15,879 nt of DNA, from assembly GCA_964468495.1 (NCBI GenBank), contig CAYXTI010000019.1, forward strand, positions 1 through 15,879. Reading direction: 5' to 3'. Below are positions 1-8,900 of the stretch, one piece after another. Numbering within the stretch: position 1 is the stretch's first letter; each line of letters opens with the position of its first letter. This stretch comes from CAYXTI01 sp964468495 (lineage in GTDB: Bacteria > Pseudomonadota > Alphaproteobacteria > Rickettsiales > Rickettsiaceae). Below the pieces are notes generated by a model. That model did no database searches and had not been told where the DNA came from. It worked only from the letters and a program-made list of their open reading frames with translations. Both the position numbers and the translations under genes were made by a program.

Positions 1-353
1 GTACATTTGACATCGCCCTTGTAACTGAACCGCGGAGCAATAGGTATTTTCTTGCACAACTAAAAATGCTGAAATAAAAACCCCAAATATTTATAAATGA
101 TTTTTTGGCATCTATAAACAAATTTATTTTGGCATCTATAAACAAATTTTTTGGCATCTATAAACAAATTTTCTTACGGTGGTCGCCGCTTTGGAAGTGT
201 TTGTGTGGCATATTCAATGGATGTCTTTGTAGGCGTCATTGCACTACCAGCCTGGCTCAAACTTTTTCTGTCTTCTTCATCTTTTGAGTTCGGTTCAAGA
301 AGCTAGCAGAAAACAAAAAGATTTACTTATCTACAATGAAATTACATAAAAAT
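1..353. other. Non-core region downstream of rpsB, probably decayed accessory DNA
   Basis: No gene can be recognised here. Several short frames are open, and none can be named. On the plus strand, 3-77 reads as a possible C-terminal fragment (TFDIALVTEPRSNRYF..., ending in TAA). On the minus strand, 174-302 is open for 42 codons, polar, and ends in a basic proline-rich tail (TLPKRRPP) before TAA. The same stretch is open on the plus strand from a TTG at 151 to the TAG at 304-306 with a hydrophobic segment. A minus-strand frame beginning near 159 runs through the repeats to the window edge. Positions 177-300 are visibly richer in G+C than the rest of the window. In Rickettsia and many bacteria tsf follows rpsB; it does not here. 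Inference: a break in synteny caused by mobile or repeat DNA, as is common in Orientia. Confidence 0.5.
107..170. repeat. Three direct copies of an 18-bp repeat
   Basis: GGCATCTATAAACAAATT occurs exactly three times, at 107-124, 131-148 and 153-170, each preceded by a run of T. Unit spacing is 24 then 22 bp, so the unit is not a constant multiple of three. On the minus strand two of the copies fall in one frame and would read as repeated NLFIDAK. The array sits directly against the G+C-richer stretch at 177-300. It is too short and too closely spaced for a CRISPR array. Its nature is unknown; a slipped-strand duplication at the edge of a mobile element remnant is possible. Confidence 0.85.
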
Positions 354-1370
354 TTAAATACAACTCACATTTAATTGTTCAAAATAATGTAAGCAGTGGT
401 ATATTGGACCAAGTAATAACTTAGGCAAGACATACACAACAACATCACGTAATCCATCAAATACAGTAGGAAGGTAAGCAGTTACAATTGGACCTTGTTG
501 TATAGTGTCTGTGCTTTTTGGAGAAATATTTTCCTGTTCTATAGTCCCTGTATAGTTTGGAGAAATATCTTCTTTATAATCAATTTTAGGTTCTTGGTTT
601 ATTTGAATAGCCTTCTCCAAGTTGGGCCCCTCAATTTTTGAAATAGATCCAATATCTACTCCAGATTCAACCAGCCCATCTTGAATGCCTAATAAAACTG
701 CTCTAGAAAATAAATCGCAATATAATTTTATAGATTTAATTGCATCATCATTGCCAGGTATAGGAAAATCAATATGTTCAGGATTAGAATTACTATCCAC
801 TAATGCAATTATAGGAATTTGAAGTCGTACTGCTTCACTAATAGCTAATTTTTCCTTATTTGTATCAATTATAACCAATAAGTCCGGAAGCCCGCCAATT
901 TTTCTGATTCCAGCAAATGACTTTAATAATTTATCTTTTTTTCTAGTTAAATCTAAAATTTCTTTTTTAGTATATTGCATAATGTTTTCTTTGCTAGATA
1001 ATATTTTTTCAATATTATCTAGTTTTTCCATAGACTGAGAAACAGTTATCCAATTTGTTAGTAAGCCACCTAACCACCTATGATTTATATAAAACTGTCC
1101 ACATTTTTCAGCATACTCAGCTATTAGATTAGATGCTTGAATCTTACTACCTACAAACAACACTTTTCCGTGTTTTTTTACAGTATCATAAATTTTTTTT
1201 AAAGCTAAATTTAATAAAGGTAATGTTTTTTGTAGATCTATAACATGAATACTATTTTTAATTCCATAAATGTAAGGAGACATTTTTGGATTCCACCTTG
1301 ATGTTTTATGACCAAAATGAACACCAGCATCCAATAAAGTGGATATATTAATCCTAGGTAATTCTTGCAT
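354..1370 (-). CDS. rpsB: 30S ribosomal protein S2, with an extended C-terminus
   Basis: S2 is assembled late into the 30S subunit, near the mRNA exit side, and helps hold S1 in bacteria that have it. Residues 1-245 are a clear S2: LLDAGVHFGHKTSRWNPKM near the start, KIQASNLIAEYAEKC at 76-90, the HRWLGGLLTNW motif at 97-107, and FPIPGNDDAIKSIKLYCDLF at 202-221. The ATG at 1368-1370 gives the usual S2 start; its Shine-Dalgarno sequence is weak. At 338 residues it is longer than the roughly 295 residues I recall for Rickettsia S2. The extra length is a polar linker with a 13-residue tandem duplication (267-292) and then a hydrophobic tail (294-338). The gene has its own promoter and is last in the minus-strand run; tsf does not follow. 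The S2 identity is certain; whether the tail is functional is not. Confidence 0.97.
   Translation of the reverse strand: MQELPRINISTLLDAGVHFGHKTSRWNPKMSPYIYGIKNSIHVIDLQKTLPLLNLALKKIYDTVKKHGKVLFVGSKIQASNLIAEYAEKCGQFYINHRWLGGLLTNWITVSQSMEKLDNIEKILSSKENIMQYTKKEILDLTRKKDKLLKSFAGIRKIGGLPDLLVIIDTNKEKLAISEAVRLQIPIIALVDSNSNPEHIDFPIPGNDDAIKSIKLYCDLFSRAVLLGIQDGLVESGVDIGSISKIEGPNLEKAIQINQEPKIDYKEDISPNYTGTIEQENISPKSTDTIQQGPIVTAYLPTVFDGLRDVVVYVLPKLLLGPIYHCLHYFEQLNVSCI
495..572 (-). repeat. 39-bp tandem duplication inside rpsB
   Basis: Two adjacent 39-bp units (534-572 and 495-533) match at 30 of 39 positions and share an exact 12-mer, TTGGAGAAATAT on the plus strand, spaced exactly 39 bp apart. They encode EDISPNYTGTIEQ and ENISPKSTDTIQQ, so the reading frame is kept. 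The unit lies in the linker between the S2 core and the hydrophobic tail. It is an in-frame duplication that has since diverged. Confidence 0.85.
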
Positions 1371-1449
1371 TCTATAGTTCTATACTGTTTTTTGAATCTG
1401 TTGTATAAACATTTCCCTTTCTTATTAAGAATTAATATAGAATTGCCTA

Positions 1450-1471
1450 ATTATTCTTGATCAAGAATAAT
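1450..1471 (-). promoter_or_regulatory. Perfect 22-bp palindrome in the rpsB leader
   Basis: ATTATTCTTGA is followed directly by its exact reverse complement. As RNA it would form a 9-bp stem closed by a GATC loop. It lies between the rpsB promoter (1520-1548) and the rpsB start (1370), so it would be in the transcribed 5' leader. No T-run follows it on the minus strand, which argues against a simple intrinsic terminator. Candidate roles are an RNA control element for S2 synthesis or a protein binding site. The structure is seen directly; the role is inferred. Confidence 0.5.
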
Positions 1472-1519
1472 ACTATAACTATCATAATACATAAAAGCTA
1501 TGTCTATAACTAGGTAAGC

Positions 1520-1548
1520 AATATACTATAATATATTAATTTTGACAA
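1520..1548 (-). promoter_or_regulatory. Sigma70-like promoter for rpsB
   Basis: On the minus strand, TTGTCA (1543-1548) and TATATT (1520-1525) are separated by exactly 17 bp. Each hexamer differs from the bacterial consensus (TTGACA, TATAAT) at one position. It faces rpsB, lies just downstream of the hairpin that follows rpoC, and predicts a leader of about 140 nt. It is the best promoter match seen in the gaps of this AT-rich window. Confidence 0.65.
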
Positions 1549-1552
1549 GCAT

Positions 1553-1576
1553 ATTATTTAATAAATATTAAATAAT
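1553..1576 (-). terminator. AT hairpin after rpoC, possible terminator
   Basis: ATTATTTAATA and TATTAAATAAT are exact inverted repeats separated by two A residues, beginning 37 nt after the rpoC stop codon. The stem is all A/T and the U-rich tract lies upstream rather than downstream in the minus-strand direction, so it is not a textbook intrinsic terminator. Its place between the rpoC stop and the rpsB promoter favours a role in ending or processing the rpoC transcript. Confidence 0.4.
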
Positions 1577-1612
1577 AAAACATTTGTTATTTTTATAGTA
1601 TAATTATCTCTT

Positions 1613-4600
1613 TTAAAGAGGCGTAGATGCAGATGAAGAGCTACTTGTTTCTTTTTTCTTAGCAATAAGATCTAGGTTATATGCTATTTTTCTTATTTTA
1701 TTGATATAAAATCCTGTCCCTGCTGGAATTAATCTACCAACAATAACATTTTCTTTTAATCCTATTAATTTATCTACTTTTCCAGCTACGGCAGAAGCTG
1801 TAAGCACTTTTGTAGTTTCTTGGAATGATGCTGCTGATATAAATGAATTAGTTTTTAGAGATGCTTTAGTTATACCCTGTAATACTAAAGATGCTTTTGC
1901 TTGCACACCACCTGATTTAGCAATTTTGTTATTAATGCTTTTAAAAACTTGATTATCTACTAGTTCGCCTACTAGCATTGTGCTATCGCCACTTTCAGTA
2001 ATTTCTACTTTTTTTAGCATTTGTCTAATTATTACTTCAATATGCTTATCATCTATTTTCACACCCTGTAAGCGGTATACAGCTTGTATTTCTGTAACCA
2101 TATATCGTGCTAATGCTTCAACTCCTAGTACTTTTAATATATCTTGTAAAACAGGATTACCATCAATAATCATGTCGCCTTTTTTTACATAATCTCCTTC
2201 GTTAACTACAACATGTTTTCCTTTTGGTATCATATATTCTATAGCAGGATTATTACTGTTATCAGTGGGGTATAACATAAGTCTTCTTTTTGATTTATAG
2301 TCTTTTCCAAATTCTATACGTCCATCTATTTCTGCTATTATTGCATGATCTTTAGGTTTTCTTGCTTCTACAAGTTCAGCTACTCTAGGTAATCCACCTG
2401 TAATATCACGAGTTTTACCTGATTCACGAGGTATACGTGCTAGTATATCACCAGCAGAAACATAGCTTCCATCGCTTACACTAAGAATAGCATCTATTGG
2501 TAAATAATATTTGGCTTCTAATCCATTTGATAGTTGAATTATTTCGTTATTTGAATCTAATAAATGGATTCTTGGACGTAAATCACCTCCTTTTGAATAT
2601 TGTTTTGATTCAATAATAACTTGATTAGTAATTCCTGTAGTATCATCTACTACCTCTCTTAATGAAAGTCCTTCAATCATATCTGTAAATAATACTTTTC
2701 CTGATTTTTCAGTAATAATTGGAATAGTATAAGGATTCCATTCAGCTATTTTCTGTCCTTTTACAACTTTACAACCGTCATCAACCAGTAAATGAGATCC
2801 ATAAGGAATTCTACTTTTTAGTTTTTCATTACCTTTATCATCAATAAGAATTACCTCACATGTTCTACTCATAACAACCTGGCTACCATCAGAATTTACT
2901 ACTATATTACGTCCTATAATTTTTACTTTAGACTGGCAAGGTGCTTCAATAGATGATATTTCTGTTCCTGTTGTTGCTGCTCCTCCGATATGGAAGGTTC
3001 TCATAGTTAACTGAGTTCCTGGTTCACCTATAGATTGTGCAGCAATTACTCCTATTGCTTCTCCAATAGCTACTAAATCACCTGCAGCTAAATCTCTACC
3101 ATAACATTTACTACATATTCCCTCTTCAGCGTTACATGTTAATACTGATCTTACTTTTATATAATCTATTCCTGATGACTCTATTATATCTAATTTTTCT
3201 TCATTAATTAGATCTCCTGTTTTTACAATTAATTCATTATTTATTGGATGATAGATATCAATTGCTGCGGTTCTTCCTAAAATTTGATCAGCAAGAGAGA
3301 CAACTACTTCTCCGCTAGCTATTATTGTTGTAATTTCAATTCCTTGGTTAGTTTTACAATCATCTAATGTAATAATACAATCTTGTGCCACATCTACTAA
3401 TCTTCTTGTTAAATACCCAGAATTTGCTGTTTTTAATGCCGTATCAGCAAGGCCTTTACGTGCTCCATGAGTAGAATTAAAATATTCTCTTACAGTTAAT
3501 CCTTCACTAAAGTTTGAAATAATAGGAGTATCTATAATTTCTCCTGATGGTTTTGTCATGAGTCCACGCATTCCAGCTAGTTGTTTAATTTGCGCTGCTG
3601 ATCCTCTAGCACCAGAAATAGCCATCATATAAATAGAATTTAATTTTTGTTGATTTGAGGTATATTCCTTATTTATTTTTTTTGAAGATAATTTAGAAAT
3701 ATTATCCATCATATCTGTAGCAACTTTATCAGTACAGTTAGACCATGCGTCAATTACTTTGTTATATTTCTCTCCATACGTAATTAATCCCTCCGAATAT
3801 TGTTGTTCAAACTCCTTTACTAAAGAAAATGTTTTTTCAACATGTTGAGCCTTTTGATGAGGAATTATCATATCATCCATTCCAAATGAAATTCCTGATT
3901 TGCAAGCATATTTAAAACCTAATTGCATTAACTTATCAGCAAAGAGTACAGTTGATTTTTGTCCACAATAACGATATACATAATCTATTATATTCGAAAT
4001 ATTCTTTTTATTCATTTGTTTATTGATAATTCTAAAATCAATAATATGATTATTTTGATTATTTGTAGGTAATATTGTGCTTAGTTTTACACGTCCTGCT
4101 GTAGTATCTAACAATGTTTCTATTTGTTTTCCATTAGAATCTAATGTTTTAGCTTTAAATTTTATTTTTGTATGCAAACTTATTATTTTATTAAATAATG
4201 CATGATCAATCTCATTGACATCATGAAATATCATATTCTCATTAGGTTCATTCTCTAATTCTAAGGTTAAGTAATATAAACCAAGAACTACATCTTTATC
4301 TGCTGATATAATGGGTTTACCATTAGCTGGGCTAAGGATATTATTAGTTGACATCATTAAAACTCTAGCTTCTAATTGAGCCTCTATAGATAATGGAATG
4401 TGCACAGCCATTTGATCTCCATCAAAATCAGCATTGAAGGCTGCGCATACTAAAGGATGTAATTGTATAGCTTTTCCTTCTATTAGCATAGGTTCAAATG
4501 CTTGGATGCCTAATCTATGCAAAGTAGGCGCTCTATTTAATAGTACTGGATGTTCTCGAATTACTTCTTCTAAAATATCCCATACTTCTATTTTTTCTGC

Positions 4601-5809
4601 TTCTACAATTTTTTTTGCAGCTTTGATAGTAGTAGCTATTCCATACATTTCTAATTTTGAATAGATAAATGGTTTAAATAACTCTAAAGCCATTTTTTTG
4701 GGTAATCCGCATTGGTGTAATTTTATTTCTGGACCAACAACTATTACTGATCTTCCTGAATAATCTACTCTTTTTCCTAACAGATTTTGTCTAAATCGCC
4801 CTTGTTTTCCTTTTAACATATCACTTAATGATTTAAAAGGACGTTTATTAGTATTTTTTACTATCTTTCCTCGACGACCATTATCAAATAAAGCATCCAC
4901 TGATTCTTGTAACATACGTTTTTCATTTCTGATAATAATATCAGGAGCTTTTAATTCCAGTAATCTTTTTAATCTGTTATTTCTATTAAGTACTCTTCGA
5001 TATAATTCATTTAAATCAGAAGTAGCAAATCTTCCTCCATCTAACATTACTAAAGGTCTAATTTCTGGAGGAATTACTGGCAATACTGTCATTACCATCC
5101 ATTCTGGTTTATTACCTGATTCGATAAAATCTTCAACTAATTTTATACGTTTTATAATTTTTTTTCTTTTTGTATCAGAGTTAGTATTTTCTAGATCCTG
5201 CTTTAATTGTTTTTGTAAATTTTGTAAATTTATTTCTGATAATAATTTATGTATTACTTCAGCACCAATTAAAGCTTGAAAATTATCTGCACCATATTCA
5301 TCTTGGGCTTTTAGATATGCTTCTTCAGATAACAATTCTCCTTTTTGTAAAGGAGAAATTCCTGGTTCTATTATGACATAATTTTCAAAATATAAGATTT
5401 TTTCTAAATCTTTCATTGCAATGTCTAGTAAAGTACTTATTCTTGATGGCAAAGACTTCAAAAACCAGATATGCGCTACTGGAGTTGCTAGCTCAATATG
5501 TCCCATCCTTTCGCGTCTAACCTTAGAAGTTGTAACTTCTACTCCACATTTTTCACAAGTAATACCCCTATATTTCATACGTTTATACTTCCCGCATAAA
5601 CATTCATAATCTTTTACAGGACCAAAAATATGTGCACAAAATAAACCCTCTCTTTCTGGTTTAAAAGTACGATAATTAATAGTTTCTGGTTTAGTAACTT
5701 CTCCAAAAGACCATGAACGTACTTGTTCAGGACTAGCAATATTGATTTTTATTTGATCAAATTGTTGAGTATTTGTTAATTGTCCAAAAAAGTTAATTTG
5801 TTTTGACAT
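1613..5809 (-). CDS. rpoC: DNA-directed RNA polymerase subunit beta'
   Basis: This is the largest subunit of RNA polymerase; with RpoB it forms the active centre. It is 1398 residues, about the E. coli length (1407). In order: an N-terminal zinc site with C70, C72, C85 and C88; the clamp and rudder region including RGRFRQNLLGKRVDYSGRSV-like sequence at 336-356; the catalytic motif NADFDGD at 459-465, whose aspartates D461, D463 and D465 bind the active-site magnesium; the bridge-helix region around STHGARKGLADTALKTANSGYL (779-800); a second zinc site from C818, C892, C899 and C902; and the trigger loop starting MRTFHIGG at 936. A Ser-rich tail ends the protein. The ATG at 5807-5809 has an AGGA ribosome binding site 9-10 nt upstream. 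It lies 96 bp downstream of rpoB and is surely co-expressed with it. No disruption is seen. Confidence 0.99.
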   Translation of the reverse strand: MSKQINFFGQLTNTQQFDQIKINIASPEQVRSWSFGEVTKPETINYRTFKPEREGLFCAHIFGPVKDYECLCGKYKRMKYRGITCEKCGVEVTTSKVRRERMGHIELATPVAHIWFLKSLPSRISTLLDIAMKDLEKILYFENYVIIEPGISPLQKGELLSEEAYLKAQDEYGADNFQALIGAEVIHKLLSEINLQNLQKQLKQDLENTNSDTKRKKIIKRIKLVEDFIESGNKPEWMVMTVLPVIPPEIRPLVMLDGGRFATSDLNELYRRVLNRNNRLKRLLELKAPDIIIRNEKRMLQESVDALFDNGRRGKIVKNTNKRPFKSLSDMLKGKQGRFRQNLLGKRVDYSGRSVIVVGPEIKLHQCGLPKKMALELFKPFIYSKLEMYGIATTIKAAKKIVEAEKIEVWDILEEVIREHPVLLNRAPTLHRLGIQAFEPMLIEGKAIQLHPLVCAAFNADFDGDQMAVHIPLSIEAQLEARVLMMSTNNILSPANGKPIISADKDVVLGLYYLTLELENEPNENMIFHDVNEIDHALFNKIISLHTKIKFKAKTLDSNGKQIETLLDTTAGRVKLSTILPTNNQNNHIIDFRIINKQMNKKNISNIIDYVYRYCGQKSTVLFADKLMQLGFKYACKSGISFGMDDMIIPHQKAQHVEKTFSLVKEFEQQYSEGLITYGEKYNKVIDAWSNCTDKVATDMMDNISKLSSKKINKEYTSNQQKLNSIYMMAISGARGSAAQIKQLAGMRGLMTKPSGEIIDTPIISNFSEGLTVREYFNSTHGARKGLADTALKTANSGYLTRRLVDVAQDCIITLDDCKTNQGIEITTIIASGEVVVSLADQILGRTAAIDIYHPINNELIVKTGDLINEEKLDIIESSGIDYIKVRSVLTCNAEEGICSKCYGRDLAAGDLVAIGEAIGVIAAQSIGEPGTQLTMRTFHIGGAATTGTEISSIEAPCQSKVKIIGRNIVVNSDGSQVVMSRTCEVILIDDKGNEKLKSRIPYGSHLLVDDGCKVVKGQKIAEWNPYTIPIITEKSGKVLFTDMIEGLSLREVVDDTTGITNQVIIESKQYSKGGDLRPRIHLLDSNNEIIQLSNGLEAKYYLPIDAILSVSDGSYVSAGDILARIPRESGKTRDITGGLPRVAELVEARKPKDHAIIAEIDGRIEFGKDYKSKRRLMLYPTDNSNNPAIEYMIPKGKHVVVNEGDYVKKGDMIIDGNPVLQDILKVLGVEALARYMVTEIQAVYRLQGVKIDDKHIEVIIRQMLKKVEITESGDSTMLVGELVDNQVFKSINNKIAKSGGVQAKASLVLQGITKASLKTNSFISAASFQETTKVLTASAVAGKVDKLIGLKENVIVGRLIPAGTGFYINKIRKIAYNLDLIAKKKETSSSSSASTPL

Positions 5810-5905
5810 AATTTATTTTCCTGACATAAAAGTTAAATTAGTAAACTTACAGTATTATCTATATTTCTTTATTTTTTATCTAAAATATTATTTAGCAGAT
5901 CATTT

Positions 5906-8900
5906 TCACTTAGCAATATTGTCCTCTAATTGAACATTTAGGCATAATGATCTAAATTCTTTAATCATAACGTTAAAAGACTCAGGAATACCAGATTCAA
6001 ATACATTATTACCTTTAACAATAGATTCATATATTTGTATTCTTCCTGATACGTCATCTGATTTTACAGTAAGCATTTCTTGAAGTGTATAAGCTGCTCC
6101 ATATGCTTGAAGAGCCCAGCATTCCATTTCACCTAATCTTTGTCCTCCGAAATGTGATTTACCACCTAAAGGCTGCTGGGTTACTAAACTATATGGACCT
6201 ATAGATCTAGCATGAATTTTATCATCTGCTAAATGATGTAATTTCATAAGATATTGATATCCTATAGTAATATATCTATCAAAATATTCCCCTGTTCTTC
6301 CATCAATGACCTTTACTTGACCTGATATATTTTGATTTGATAAATCTAACATATTTTTAATATTCTCTATTTTAGCTCCATCAAACACAGGAGTTGCAAA
6401 ATTAATTCCATTTTTTATCTTGTTAGCTAATGTAATTATTTCTTCTTCAGTTAATTTTTCTATTGAAGTATTTAAATCTTTAGCACTATATATTTTTCCT
6501 ATGAAATCACGAAGTAATTCTATATTTTTATGCTCTGTATTATATTCTTCAAGCATTGTATTAATTTTTTGACCAAGTTTCTTGCCAGCCCACCCAAGAT
6601 GAGTTTCTAATATTTGTCCTACATTCATACGAGAAGGTAATCCTAATGGATTTAAAACTACGTCTATTATAGTTCCATCCTCTAGAAAAGGCATATCTTC
6701 TTCTGGTATTATTCTTGAAATAACTCCTTTATTACCATGCCTACCAGCCATTTTATCACCTGGTTGTAGTTTATGTTTTGTAGCAATAAACACTTTAATT
6801 ACTTTTAATGCACCCTGAGGAAGATCATCTCCGCTTTGTAATTTTTTAACCTTATTAATAAATCTATTATTTAACTCTAGTTTCCTGCTGTCATATTGAT
6901 TTTTTATTAGAGTAATCTCATCCATAATATTGCTGTTTTCGATTACTATTTGCCAATATTGCCCTTTCGATAAACTACTTAATAATTCATTATCTATAAC
7001 TTGACCAGCATTTACTGATTTTGGGCCACTTACAATAGTTTGTCCTAATAAGCATTTTTTAAGGTGCGTGAATACAAAATGATCAATAATTGCTATTTCA
7101 TCATCTTTATCTTTAGCTAGTTTTTCTATTTGATGTTTTTCAATAGCAATTGCTCTTTCATCTTTTTCAATTCCTCTTCTTGAAAATACTCTTACTTCTA
7201 CTACAGTTCCGTATACTCCAGGAGGAACATATAATGATGAATCTCGAACATCTGATGCTTTCTCTCCAAAAATAGCTCTTAATAATTTTTCTTCTGGAGT
7301 AATAGGAGATTCACTTTTAGGAGTAATTTTTCCTATTAAAATATCACCAGGCTTTACTTCTGCTCCTATATGAATTATTCCTATTTCATCTAAGTTTTTT
7401 AAAACATCTTCACTAACATTTGGCATATCACGCGTTATTTCTTCTGGTCCAAGTCTAGTATCTCGTGCTATAACCTCAAATTCTTCAATGTGAATTGATG
7501 TAAATACATCATTTCTTACAACATTTTCAGAAATTAAAATTGAATCTTCAAAGTTATAACCTAGCCAAGGGATAAATGCTACTAACACATTTTTACCTAA
7601 TGCTATTTCTCCTTTATCAATCATTGATCCATCTGCTATAATGTCCCCTTTTGTTATGTAATCTCCTACATTAACCAATGGTTTTTGATTAATACAAGTA
7701 TTATGATTAGATTTTTGAAACTTATATAAATTATATATATCTACTTCAGGGGCTCCTTTGATTTTAGATGAAATTTTTTTTACTACAATTCTAGTTGCAT
7801 CTACTTCCTCTATAATTCCATCATTTAATGCTAAAATTGCTGCCCCTGAATCTTTTGCTACTATGGATTCAATTCCTGTCCCAATAATAGGGGCTTCACT
7901 AGTAATAAGTGGGACAGCTTGACGTTGCATATTAGATCCCATAAGCGATCTATTAGCATCATCATTTTCAAGAAAAGGAATTAAAGCAGCTGCAACTGAT
8001 ACTACCTGCATTGGAGTAATATCTATAAAATCAATATCTTTTTTATGGGTGAGAACAAAATTACCTGAATCAGTACGGCAATTTACTAATTCTGATATTA
8101 TCTCATTTTCTTTAGTTAAATCTACGTCAGCTTGTGCAATTTTATATTTTCCTTCTTCTAGAGCAGAAAGATAAACTACTTGATTTGTAACTACTCCATT
8201 TATTACTTTTCTATAAGGACTTTCTATAAAACCATACTCGTTAACTTTTGCATAAGTTGCCATTGAATTAATTAATCCAATATTTTGTCCTTCTGGTGTT
8301 TCAATAGGACATATACGACCATAGTGGGTTGGATGAACATCTCGCACTTCAAAGCCTACTCGATCTCTACTTACTCCACCAGGACCAAGTGCAGATAATC
8401 TTCTTTTATGTGTAATTTCAGATAACGGATTAGTTTGATCCATGAATTGGGATAATTGAGATGTACAAAAAAATTCCTTTACTACTGATACTAAAACCTT
8501 AGCATTTATAAGATCATTAGGCATAACAGTATCTATATCTATTAAAGACATCCTTTCTAAAATAGATTTTTCCATTCTAAGTAAGCCAATTTTAAATTGA
8601 TTTGCTATTAATTCTCCTACTGATCTTACTCTTCTGTTTCCTAAATGATCTATGTCATCAATATTTCCTTTACCATCTTTTATATTAATAATCTTTTTAA
8701 TAATATGCTTAATATCTTCTTTGGTAAGAAGAGTATTTGTTTTATCTATGTTTAAACCAAGCCTTGCATTAATTTTTATTCTTCCAACTGTAGAAAGATC
8801 ATATTTATCAGGGTCAAAAAACAAGCTATTAAATAGCATTTTTCCTGCTTCATAAGTTGGAGGTTCTCCTGGCCGTAATATTCTAAAAATATCAATAATA

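Noticed and set aside
107..170. Repeat array considered as a CRISPR
   Set aside because: Spacers are only 4-6 bp and T-rich, there are just three units, and no cas gene is near.
105..287. 60-codon plus-strand open frame beginning in the repeats
   Set aside because: It starts at a non-ATG codon, runs through all three repeats and resembles no protein I know. The region has open frames on both strands, so no single one is credible.
314..332. AGAT/ATCT inverted repeat followed by T residues after rpsB in the minus direction
   Set aside because: A 4-bp A/T-rich stem is too weak to call a terminator; it would be expected by chance in this composition.
1380..1412. Ten-residue upstream open frame (MFIQQIQKTV) before rpsB with AAGGGAA just before its ATG
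   Set aside because: The purine tract is too close to the ATG for a good ribosome binding site, and the peptide has no leader-peptide features such as runs of a regulatory codon. Probably chance.
1608..1620. Palindrome CTCTTT-T-AAAGAG over the rpoC stop codon
   Set aside because: Only about five base pairs can form once a loop is allowed, and no T-run follows. Too weak to call a terminator.
4434..4664. Plus-strand open frames opposite rpoC, rpoB, nusG and fusA (for example here, 1980-2192, 8652-8855, 9576-9812, 12625-12921, 14677-14877)
   Set aside because: They lie antisense inside strongly conserved genes, and show no independent start signals or recognisable products.
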